Shown piece after piece: positions 57,347-64,000 of a DNA stretch of 64,000 bases. Numbering within the stretch: the stretch's first letter is position 1; every line of letters starts with the position of its first letter. The notes below the pieces were generated by a model. It saw only the letters and a list, made by a program, of their open reading frames with translations. It did not search any database and had not been told where the DNA came from. The position numbers were made by a program, and so were the translations under genes. Origin of the DNA: Lentibacter sp. Its GTDB lineage: Bacteria; Pseudomonadota; Alphaproteobacteria; Rhodobacterales; Rhodobacteraceae. Where the stretch lies: NCBI GenBank assembly GCA_016744435.1, contig JADGEJ010000015.1, positions 1 to 64,000 of the forward strand. Reading direction: 5' to 3'.

Positions 57347-58327
57347 TCAGGCTTTGGAGGCATTCGTTTTTGTCGCAAGAGTGCCCTTCATCCACATCTG
57401 GATGACCTTCATAGCCACCCATGGCACAAAGAATGTCGCGCCAACCAGTAATGCCACCCCGATGATCTTTGGCAGCAAGCTTCCTGTCTGTGCCGCGAGG
57501 CTGAGGAAGAACACGGCTGATGCCGTCATCGGGAAGGTGAATGCGCCCCAAAGTGGCGTAAAGCCTGCTTCCATGATCCAAGGCAACTTGACGAGAAGTG
57601 CCAACAAAATAAGGGCTGCCACATAGGCTGCGGCCTTGGCAACGAGCGGCATCAATGGGAATTGGTCTGCAGGAAAGCCAAGCGCGACAATGCCAAAAAG
57701 GCACGCCGGTGCGAGGTGAATCGACAATAGCGGACGCAAAGGCGCTGGTGGCGTTGTTTTCATCAGCTGTGCTGCGCTGGCGCCCCAGATCAGCAAGGCA
57801 ATAATGAGTGTCGCCCAAAGGATCGTTTGGGCAATCTGGTAATGGCCCAACGCAGTGGCCGACACTGCCGCGACGATAAAACCAACAAAACTCAGGTGCC
57901 AAAGCGGCGTAACATTACGCTGTTCAGCCGGGCCGCTGGACAAAACGTAGATCACCAGCAAAGCAAGCAGCGTATGAAACGCCAATGCGAAATACATCAC
58001 CATAGTCGCGCTCTCCGGCGCCAATGGCACAAGCCCTGCGGCCAAAGCCGAGAAGCAAACAGCCAAGGCTGCCAAGCCGCCACGCCCTGGTAGGATACGC
58101 ATATCTTCGATCACCGCACTTGGGCGGCGCAGGGCTTTCACAAGATAGGGAAGCAAGGCGCATGCGAACAATGCAACAACCGCACCAAGCAGCATCTGCG
58201 AAATTTCCATTGGTACAACAGAGGTTTGCGCCCCTGCCCGCCACGCGAGGGTCAGCCCGAACAGCCCCAGAATAACGGTGAAAATCGCGGGTGGGGTTTG
58301 CCGCCCGAAGTTTGAGAACTTGCTCAT
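57347..58327 (-). CDS. SLAC1/TehA-family membrane channel
   Basis: This 326-residue protein has about ten membrane helices and matches the SLAC1/TehA (C4-dicarboxylate or tellurite resistance) anion-channel family. Recognisable parts are TPPAIFTVILGLFGLTLAWR, LPYLVKALRRP, and TPLWGAFTFPMTASAVFF. The family conducts small anions; tellurite resistance is a side effect in E. coli. The substrate here is unknown. It is a single gene divergent from agmatinase. Confidence 0.85.
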   Translation of the reverse strand: MSKFSNFGRQTPPAIFTVILGLFGLTLAWRAGAQTSVVPMEISQMLLGAVVALFACALLPYLVKALRRPSAVIEDMRILPGRGGLAALAVCFSALAAGLVPLAPESATMVMYFALAFHTLLALLVIYVLSSGPAEQRNVTPLWHLSFVGFIVAAVSATALGHYQIAQTILWATLIIALLIWGASAAQLMKTTPPAPLRPLLSIHLAPACLFGIVALGFPADQFPLMPLVAKAAAYVAALILLALLVKLPWIMEAGFTPLWGAFTFPMTASAVFFLSLAAQTGSLLPKIIGVALLVGATFFVPWVAMKVIQMWMKGTLATKTNASKA

Positions 58328-58459
58328 TTCACATTCCTTCTTTCATATCTGTTTACCGCCTTACGCCTGCAGCCTGCGAGGCTCCAGTGGCCGAAGCGTC
58401 GCACCCCTTGAATGCCGTGTCCATCGCGTTCAACATAACCTCAAACACAGGAGAGTCAC

Positions 58460-59416
58460 ATGAGCGAACACGGCTATTCATCAGGGCGGCTTGATCTGCC
58501 TTTTGTCGGCATTTCAACCTTTGCAAAACGGCCCTACGTGCAAGACTGGAACGCAATTGACGCTGACGTTGCCATCTTGGGCGCGCCGTTTGATTTTGGC
58601 ACCCAATGGCGCGCCGGGGCACGGTTTGGGCCGCGCTCTGTGCGCGAAGCTTCAACCTTGTTTTCTTTTGGCCATGCAGGGGCTTACGACCATGAAGATG
58701 ATGTAACCTACCTGCCTGGATCAGTGCGGATGGTCGACATTGGCGATGCCGACATAATCCACACCGATACAGTCAATTCACACGCCAATATCGAGGCTGG
58801 GGTGCGGGCTATTTTGAAGGCCGGAGCGCTGCCCGTGACCATCGGAGGCGACCACTCGATCAACATCCCTTGCATCAATGCCTTTGAAGGCCAAGGAGAC
58901 TTTCACATTCTGCAAATCGACGCGCACCTCGACTTTGTTGATGAGCGCCACGGTGTGCGATTTGGCCATGGCAACCCGATGCGCCGGGCCGCCGAAAAAC
59001 CCTATGTAACCGGCCTCACACAAGTCGGTATTCGCAACGTGAGTTCAACCGCCAAAGAAGGCTATGACGACGCCCGCGCGATGGGTTCTGACATCCTGTC
59101 AGTGCGCCAAATGCGCGCCCTCGGACCAGAAGCTACAGCAGCGCGTATTCCCGCAAAATCAAAGGTTTACATAACAATCGACATCGACGCCTTCTGCCCC
59201 TCCATCGCGCCGGGCACAGGCACGCCAAGCCATGGTGGCTTTCAGTATTATGACGTGATCGAGCTCTTGCAAGAGGTCTGTCAGCACCATGAGATCATCG
59301 GAATTGACCTTGTCGAAGTCGCGCCCGATTATGACCAATCGTCAAGCACTTCGATCTTGGCGGCGCAGGTCTTGCTCAACTTACTAGGGTTCATTTTTCA
59401 CGCCAAAGGGCACTAA
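58460..59416 (+). CDS. speB: Agmatinase-family ureohydrolase
   Basis: This 318-residue enzyme belongs to the ureohydrolases that split agmatine or related guanidino compounds to urea and an amine. The manganese ligands are visible: His132 in GGDHS, Asp154, His156 and Asp158 in DAHLD, and Asp241 and Asp243 in DIDAF. The usual third Asp of the DxDxxDP motif is replaced by Cys (DIDAFCPS), which I recall from Roseobacter relatives. The substrate could be agmatine or guanidinobutyrate. A GGAGAG site precedes ATG 58460. Confidence 0.85.
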   Translation: MSEHGYSSGRLDLPFVGISTFAKRPYVQDWNAIDADVAILGAPFDFGTQWRAGARFGPRSVREASTLFSFGHAGAYDHEDDVTYLPGSVRMVDIGDADIIHTDTVNSHANIEAGVRAILKAGALPVTIGGDHSINIPCINAFEGQGDFHILQIDAHLDFVDERHGVRFGHGNPMRRAAEKPYVTGLTQVGIRNVSSTAKEGYDDARAMGSDILSVRQMRALGPEATAARIPAKSKVYITIDIDAFCPSIAPGTGTPSHGGFQYYDVIELLQEVCQHHEIIGIDLVEVAPDYDQSSSTSILAAQVLLNLLGFIFHAKGH

Positions 59417-59848
59417 TTTAGAGCACCGACAAGGCCCGTTAACAATTCGATTTAGCAATTTGTCTCAGTGCTGACATAGGCTGTGCCTACGGTATGCAGC
59501 TATCCATGCATACCGCAGTGCATAACGCGTACATACAGTTTTGCCTGTAAATTCGAAAGGTTCAAATGTTAACGAAGCGCGCGCTGCTTCAGTCCCGCCA
59601 AGCTTTGACGCAATAGCAGAGACAGTGAGATGACACTTTGAGATGACACTTTTGGTAAAAGGCGCTATTTTAGTCATCGGGCCCTCATTTGGTTGCGTTG
59701 CACTTCGCGGCAACACTCCTCAAACGCAGATGTCTGAGCTTTCCGTCAAATTTTTGCCGCGGATGGCAAGGTTTCTGCCGCGTCCTGCCTTTCGCCCAGA
59801 GACAAGCCCGCCTAGATTGGCGCCAACGCGAACTTAAAGGCCCTGAAA
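59417..59848. other. 432-bp intergenic region with phased repeat B
   Basis: No gene is supported here. The region holds copy B of the phased repeat (59483-59540) and presumably the promoter of the corrinoid reactivase gene. A 64-codon frame at 59643 has no ribosome site or recognisable sequence. I see no cobalamin riboswitch signature. Confidence 0.5.
59483..59540 (-). repeat. Phased five-unit repeat element, copy B
   Basis: This is the inverted partner of the element at 29988-30045. Read on the minus strand it has the same 58-base length and the same five units; their GCAC/GCAT/GTAC cores lie 11, 12, 12 and 11 bases apart. The middle unit differs most (TATGCAT instead of AGCTGCAC). The conserved spacing despite base changes suggests selection. 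Confidence 0.7.
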
Positions 59849-61921
59849 ATGAGCACAGATACGAGCACAGAAAAAAACACAGAGAAAAACACTGACCCCC
59901 TCGTCGTTTTTACACCCTCTGGCAAACGTGGGAACTTCCCCATTGGCACGCCCGTTCTGACGGCCGCCCGCCAGCTTGGGGTTGATCTTGACTCTGTTTG
60001 TGGCGGGCGCGGCATTTGCTCCAAATGTCAGATCACCCCGTCTTACGGCGAGTTCCCCAAACATGGCGTGACAGTCGCAGACACCGCGTTGAGCGAATGG
60101 AACGCTGTTGAGCAGCGCTATGACGACAAGCGCGGGCTGCCCAAGGGCCGCCGCCTTGGCTGTCAGGCCACGGTGCAGGGCGATGTTGTGATCGACGTGC
60201 CGCCAGAAAGCCAAGTGCACAAACAAGTCGTGCGCAAACGCGCCGAAGCGCGCGATATTATCATGAACCCGACAGTGCGGATGTATTACATCGAAGTGCA
60301 AGAACCCGACATGCACGAGCCGACAGGCGACTTGGAGCGCATGCAAACCGCGCTTGAAGCTCAGTGGCAGATAAAAGTTCAGCACGCCGATCCGCATGTG
60401 CTGCGCGAGCTACAGCCAGCCCTGCGCAAAGGCGCATGGAAAGTCACTGTTGCGGTGCACCAAGACGGCGATCAGCGCAGTATCATGCAGGTCTGGCCGG
60501 GCTACTACGAAGGGTCATTGTATGGCCTTGCGGTTGACCTTGGCTCAACCACGATTGCCGCGCATCTCTGTGACTTGCAGACAGGCGAAGTTGTTGCCTC
60601 GTCGGGGCTTATGAACCCGCAGATCAGGTTTGGCGAAGACTTGATGAGCCGTGTCAGCTATTCGATGATGAACGCAGGCGGCGCAGACGAGATGACAGCC
60701 GCTGTGCGCGACGGGATGAACGCCCTGTTCACCCAGATCGCCTCGGAAGCCGAGATCGACAAAGCGCTGATCATGGACAGTGTGTTTGTCTGTAACCCCG
60801 TCATGCACCACCTGTTTTTGGGCATTGATCCGTTTGAGCTTGGCCAAGCCCCGTTTGCATTGGCCACGTCAAATGCGCTGCGCCTTGAGGCGCGTGATTT
60901 GGAGCTGTCGCTGCATCCTTCTGCGCGGGTTTACATCTTGCCGTGCATCGCGGGCCACGTCGGCGCTGACGCGGCTGCAGTTGCCCTCTCTGAAGCGCCT
61001 GACAAGTCGGAAGACTTGGTCTTGGTTGTTGATGTAGGCACCAATGCCGAGATCCTTTTAGGCAACAAAGACAAGGTCTTGGCATGTTCTTCGCCCACGG
61101 GCCCCGCCTTTGAAGGCGCGCAGATCACATCGGGCCAGAGGGCTGCTCCGGGGGCGATCGAGCGTGTCGAAATCGACCCGGTCAGCAAGGAGCCGCGCTT
61201 TCAAGTGATCGGCTCTGATCTGTGGTCTGATGAGGCAGGCTTTGATCAAGCTGTCGCCACCACCGGCATCACCGGCATCTGCGGCTCTGGCATCATCGAA
61301 GCAGTCGCCGAGATGCGCATGGCGGGCATCTTGGACGCCTCTGGCCTGATAGGCTCGGCGGCGCAGGTTGGCAGCGCGCGTTGCGTGGAAGACGGGCGCA
61401 CCCACAGCTATGTGATGTGGGATGGCCGTGAGGCTGGCGGCCCGACGATCACGGTAACAAACCCTGATATCCGCGCAATCCAGATGGCCAAGGCGGCGCT
61501 CTACTCGGGTGCGCGCTTGTTGATGGACAAGTTCGGCGTTAACACGGTTGACCGTGTGGTTCTCGCTGGCGCATTTGGCGCGCACATCAGCCCCAAACAC
61601 GCGATGGTCTTGGGGATGATCCCTGATTGCGAGATCGAGAAGGTCACATCCGCTGGCAACGCTGCGGGCACAGGCGCGCGGATCGCTTTGCTCAACGCCG
61701 ATGCGCGCGACGAGATCGAGGAAACCGTGCGACAGATCCTCAAGATCGAAACCGCAGTTGAGCCGCGCTTTCAGGAGCATTTCGTCAATGCCTCCGCCAT
61801 TCCCAACGCGTCCGAGCCCTTCCCTATCTTGGCCAGTATCGTGACGCTGCCTGATGTGAGTTTTAACGCGAATGGCGACGGCGAAGGCGGCGGCGGACGG
61901 CGGCGCAGGCGACGCGGCTAA
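59849..61921 (+). CDS. Corrinoid reactivase (RamA/RACo-like, DUF4445)
   Basis: This 690-residue protein joins an N-terminal [2Fe-2S] ferredoxin domain (Cys51, Cys57, Cys60 and Cys105, in VCGGRGICSKC and GCQATV) to a linker and an ASKHA ATPase domain (AVDLGSTTIAAHLCDLQTGE; VVDVGTNAEILLGNKD; GICGSGIIEAVAEM; VVLAGAFGAHIS). Proteins of this type use ATP to reduce inactive cob(II)alamin in corrinoid methyltransferases. Here it most likely serves the split methionine synthase encoded at 20.7-22.5 kb, which lacks the MetH reactivation domain; I recall such a role from Phaeobacter fitness data. The chain ends in a Gly-rich linker and a basic tail, GGRRRRRRG. Confidence 0.88.
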   Translation: MSTDTSTEKNTEKNTDPLVVFTPSGKRGNFPIGTPVLTAARQLGVDLDSVCGGRGICSKCQITPSYGEFPKHGVTVADTALSEWNAVEQRYDDKRGLPKGRRLGCQATVQGDVVIDVPPESQVHKQVVRKRAEARDIIMNPTVRMYYIEVQEPDMHEPTGDLERMQTALEAQWQIKVQHADPHVLRELQPALRKGAWKVTVAVHQDGDQRSIMQVWPGYYEGSLYGLAVDLGSTTIAAHLCDLQTGEVVASSGLMNPQIRFGEDLMSRVSYSMMNAGGADEMTAAVRDGMNALFTQIASEAEIDKALIMDSVFVCNPVMHHLFLGIDPFELGQAPFALATSNALRLEARDLELSLHPSARVYILPCIAGHVGADAAAVALSEAPDKSEDLVLVVDVGTNAEILLGNKDKVLACSSPTGPAFEGAQITSGQRAAPGAIERVEIDPVSKEPRFQVIGSDLWSDEAGFDQAVATTGITGICGSGIIEAVAEMRMAGILDASGLIGSAAQVGSARCVEDGRTHSYVMWDGREAGGPTITVTNPDIRAIQMAKAALYSGARLLMDKFGVNTVDRVVLAGAFGAHISPKHAMVLGMIPDCEIEKVTSAGNAAGTGARIALLNADARDEIEETVRQILKIETAVEPRFQEHFVNASAIPNASEPFPILASIVTLPDVSFNANGDGEGGGGRRRRRRG

Positions 61922-61981
61922 ACCCTTAGCAAGTTTGGAAAATCATGCTAAGACTGTTCAAAACCAGCGAGCAGGCCAAAC

Positions 61982-63151
61982 ATGATTTCCGAAAAAACCT
62001 TTAAGATTGTTTTGGCGCTCCTGGGCTGCCTGATGCTGCTCACGGCAACGCGCATTGGTGTGCCCGACTTGCTTGGTGTTGATGCCGTTTCGGCGGACTA
62101 TGTGATTTTCCACCAAGTCGGCGAGTTGGCCAATGCGGGGCAAGCCACCCTCGCCTATGATGCGCCTGCCTTCAAGGCCCACCAGCTTGCGCGCACGGGC
62201 TCTGATGTTTTCATGACTTGGACATATCCACCGCAGTTCAACTTGCTCACTCAGGTGCTGGCACTGTTCCCGATCTGGCTGGGCTATTTGTTGTTCACTG
62301 GCATAAGTTTTGTTTTTTTCGTCTGGGCCGTGCTGCGGCTTGACGGGTCTGCAGGGCGTGTCGCACTGCTGATGACGTTGCCCGCGATCGCGATCAACTT
62401 GCTGACAGGGCAAAACGGCTTTCTGACAGCTGGGATGATGGCCCTGCTGAGCCATTTCGCGCTGTCTGGCCAAAACGCCCGTGCCGGGGTTGTGCTGGGC
62501 CTGCTCGCCTACAAGCCGCACCTTGGCCTTGGCCTTGGCCTCGCGGCTCTCCTACGAGGCGGTGCCAAAATGGTCATAGTAGCCTGCGCCACGCTTGCCG
62601 CATCGCTTGCACTTGCCACACTTGCCTATGGCGGCGAAATCTGGACAGCGCTGCTCAACAGCGTCGAGCACTCCGGCTCCCTGCTTGAGGCTGGAAAATA
62701 CAAACTCGTGCGGATGAGCACGCCGTTTGCCTTGCTGGCATCGCTCGGTTTGGGCGGCGGGCTGGCGCTGAAGCTGCACATGACCTATGCTCTCGCCTCG
62801 CTGCTTCTGGTCGCATATGCCTCGCTGAAAGGCTGGGCTCTGCGCCACGTTATCGCCCTCGGGATGATAGCTGGAGCCGCCCTCAGCCCCTATGCCTACG
62901 ACTATGACCTGTGCCTGCTGGCGCCAGCCATCACGCTGGTCTGGCCCGAGTTGTCTCAAGCACTAAGGCCTTGGGAAAAAACACTGTTTTCGGCGGCAAC
63001 CCTACTGGCAACTGGGTTTGGCCTGATCACAGTTAACCTCTCTGACATCATCAAACACCTCTCTATTGAACTGCCGTCTATCGGCGGCGCAGGGCTCTTG
63101 ATTATGCTCGCCATTACACTCGTCGGCCTCTCCCGCACAAAGGCGGCTTGA
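61982..63151 (+). CDS. GT87-family membrane glycosyltransferase (DUF2029)
   Basis: This 389-residue protein has about ten membrane helices and the landmarks of the GT87/DUF2029 family: WTYPPQFNLL, TGQNGFLTAGMM, LLAYKPHLGLGL and LSPYAYDYDL. In mycobacteria, family members add mannose from polyprenyl-phosphate donors; the acceptor in this bacterium is unknown. It lies 60 bases after the reactivase gene and may be co-transcribed, though no functional link is evident. Confidence 0.85.
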   Translation: MISEKTFKIVLALLGCLMLLTATRIGVPDLLGVDAVSADYVIFHQVGELANAGQATLAYDAPAFKAHQLARTGSDVFMTWTYPPQFNLLTQVLALFPIWLGYLLFTGISFVFFVWAVLRLDGSAGRVALLMTLPAIAINLLTGQNGFLTAGMMALLSHFALSGQNARAGVVLGLLAYKPHLGLGLGLAALLRGGAKMVIVACATLAASLALATLAYGGEIWTALLNSVEHSGSLLEAGKYKLVRMSTPFALLASLGLGGGLALKLHMTYALASLLLVAYASLKGWALRHVIALGMIAGAALSPYAYDYDLCLLAPAITLVWPELSQALRPWEKTLFSAATLLATGFGLITVNLSDIIKHLSIELPSIGGAGLLIMLAITLVGLSRTKAA

Positions 63152-63189
63152 CCGCTCGCGCACCACGCACTATCCCGAACCTCGGCTTC

Positions 63190-63263
63190 GCGGGTATGAT
63201 GTAGTGGTAGCCTGTCAGCTTCCCAAGCTGAACGTGCGGGTTCGATTCCCGCTACCCGCTCCA
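63190..63263 (+). tRNA. tRNA-Gly (CCC anticodon)
   Basis: A complete 74-base cloverleaf with encoded CCA. The acceptor GCGGGTA pairs with TACCCGC. The anticodon stem is TCAGC/GCTGA and the loop TTCCCAA gives CCC, reading glycine codon GGG. Confidence 0.94.
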
Positions 63264-63284
63264 GTGCTGCTCTCTGCTTTTCTA

Positions 63285-63482
63285 CTAGGGCTGGCGGCCT
63301 AATGGAAAGAACATCCACAGAACAAACATTGACCCGAACGGCGACCAGCACAGCGAAACAATAATCCATGCCCATGGGTTGTGCCCCCTATCTTCTGCCA
63401 TTTGCCAAACAATGGCGAAAATCAACCAAGTGACATAGAGCGCCAACGCAATAGCGGCCAATGAGAGAAGTCCGTCAATCAT
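63285..63482 (-). CDS. Small two-helix membrane protein
   Basis: This 65-residue protein has two hydrophobic segments (LLSLAAIALALYVTWLIFAI and AWIIVSLCWSPFGSMFVLWM) separated by the polar turn MAEDRGHNP. I do not recognise a named family. It lies between tRNA-Gly and the kinase gene, on the kinase strand. No strong ribosome site is visible before ATG 63482. Confidence 0.6.
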   Translation of the reverse strand: MIDGLLSLAAIALALYVTWLIFAIVWQMAEDRGHNPWAWIIVSLCWSPFGSMFVLWMFFPLGRQP

Positions 63483-63592
63483 TCAGTATGACTCGCCCAG
63501 ACAACAACTCAGCGCATAAATAATTTGGCGGTGCTCCAAGCCTACACCCTGCTTTTTCTTCGCAAAAATACTCAAATTCAACGCTCCCACCC

Positions 63593-64000
63593 TCACCGCG
63601 CAATGACGATATCGGCGCGTAGCCCGCCAAGCTCATTGCTTTGCGCCAGTCGCAGCATGCCCCCATGGGCGCGGGCCACGTCAGTTGCTATCGACAGCCC
63701 AAGCCCAACGCCCGAGCCGCGGTTCTGGTTGCGGGCGGCATCAAGCCGCGCGAAGGGGCGCAGGGCTTCCTCGCGCTGATCTGCGGCAATGCCCGGCCCG
63801 TCATCTTCCACCCGGATACGCAAGGCCCGTTCGGTCAGAGCAACCGACACCACCGCGTTGTTGCCATACCGCACAGCGTTGTTGATCAGGTTTTCCACCG
63901 CACGTCTGATCGCGATGCGCCGCAGGTTCATCTCGCCCTCGCCTTCCAGCTCACCAAGCGTCACATTCATATCCGCGCGCTGGCAATCCGCAACAATGGC
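63593..64000 (-). CDS. 3' part of an EnvZ-type sensor histidine kinase, cut by the window end
   Basis: The frame is open from the window edge to the stop at 63593 and encodes the last 135 or so residues of a kinase: the N-box AVENLINNAVRYG, G1 RVEDDGPGIA, F-box-like ALRPFARLD and G2 GSGVGLGLSIATDVARAHGG. An ATG at 63970 is internal, since the frame continues upstream (AIVADCQRADMNVT). The sequence resembles EnvZ of Rhodobacterales; the sensor and H-box lie outside the window. Confidence 0.85.
   Translation of the reverse strand, partial: AIVADCQRADMNVTLGELEGEGEMNLRRIAIRRAVENLINNAVRYGNNAVVSVALTERALRIRVEDDGPGIAADQREEALRPFARLDAARNQNRGSGVGLGLSIATDVARAHGGMLRLAQSNELGGLRADIVIAR

Noticed and set aside
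59643-59837. 64-codon frame before the corrinoid reactivase
   Set aside because: No ribosome site, no recognisable sequence, and rich in Pro/Arg as expected for a chance frame.

Overview
The window is chromosomal DNA from an alphaproteobacterium, most likely a marine member of the Rhodobacterales (Roseobacter group). This rests on recognisable gene content and order: fumC with DUF4169 and a ribbon-helix-helix gene, an RNase E with a long insertion in its S1 domain, the DUF177-rpmF-plsX-fabH-ihfA-merR run, an SPOR-nagZ-scpA-scpB run, CckA, an F1-ATPase zeta subunit (DUF1476), and a methionine synthase split into separate genes. I see no prophage, insertion sequence, CRISPR array or rRNA. About 60 protein genes, three tRNAs and several regulatory sites are supported.

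Layout. 0.2-2.3 kb: chromate resistance pair (chrB, chrA). 2.3-5.1 kb: SspB adaptor, fumarase, and three small genes, the last preceded by a perfect CtrA-type box. 5.1-8.9 kb: cytochrome P450 coupled to a membrane alpha/beta hydrolase, then ccdA and a TusA-like protein. 8.9-16.3 kb: RNase E, a membrane protein of unknown function, and a DctB/DctD-type two-component pair whose regulator lacks the sigma-54 contact loop. 16.3-18.1 kb: purC-purS-purQ. 18.2-24.5 kb: DUF1476, a short MprF-like protein, the split methionine synthase genes with DUF1638, sufE and a lipoprotein. 24.5-30 kb: rnd, purN-purM, tRNA-Ile2, a secreted HAD phosphatase and an SDR dehydrogenase. 30-37.7 kb: Uup, OlsB, BamE, the fatty-acid/ribosomal/IHF run and tRNA-Pro. 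37.9-45.3 kb: a secreted-looking SGNH-like protein with acidic repeats, a double-domain dCTP deaminase, scpB-scpA-nagZ-SPOR, and an arginyl-tRNA-synthetase-like gene without catalytic signatures. 45.4-58.3 kb: typA, alaS, recA (with an SOS box), a sulfotransferase, cckA (TTG start and a CtrA-type box), an RsmB-type methyltransferase, guaB and a SLAC1-type channel. 58.5-64 kb: agmatinase, a corrinoid reactivase (DUF4445), a GT87 membrane glycosyltransferase, tRNA-Gly, a small membrane protein and the 3' part of an EnvZ-type kinase.

How the genes fit together. Purine synthesis is spread over three loci (purCSQ, purMN, guaB). Methionine synthesis is represented by a homocysteine methyltransferase subunit and a separate B12 subunit at 20.7-22.5 kb, and by a ferredoxin-ASKHA reactivase 37 kb away. 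The two proteins that must visit the corrinoid subunit end in arginine-rich tails, and the corrinoid subunit begins with a very acidic segment.

Most unusual items: the non-catalytic ArgRS-like gene; the split methionine synthase with complementary charged ends; a 58-bp element made of five 11-12-bp phased units, present as an inverted pair 29.4 kb apart; the loop-less DctD-type regulator; and CtrA-type boxes in front of cckA and a small unknown gene. Spot counts indicate that DNA between roughly 30 and 54 kb is markedly less GC-rich than its flanks although it carries core genes.
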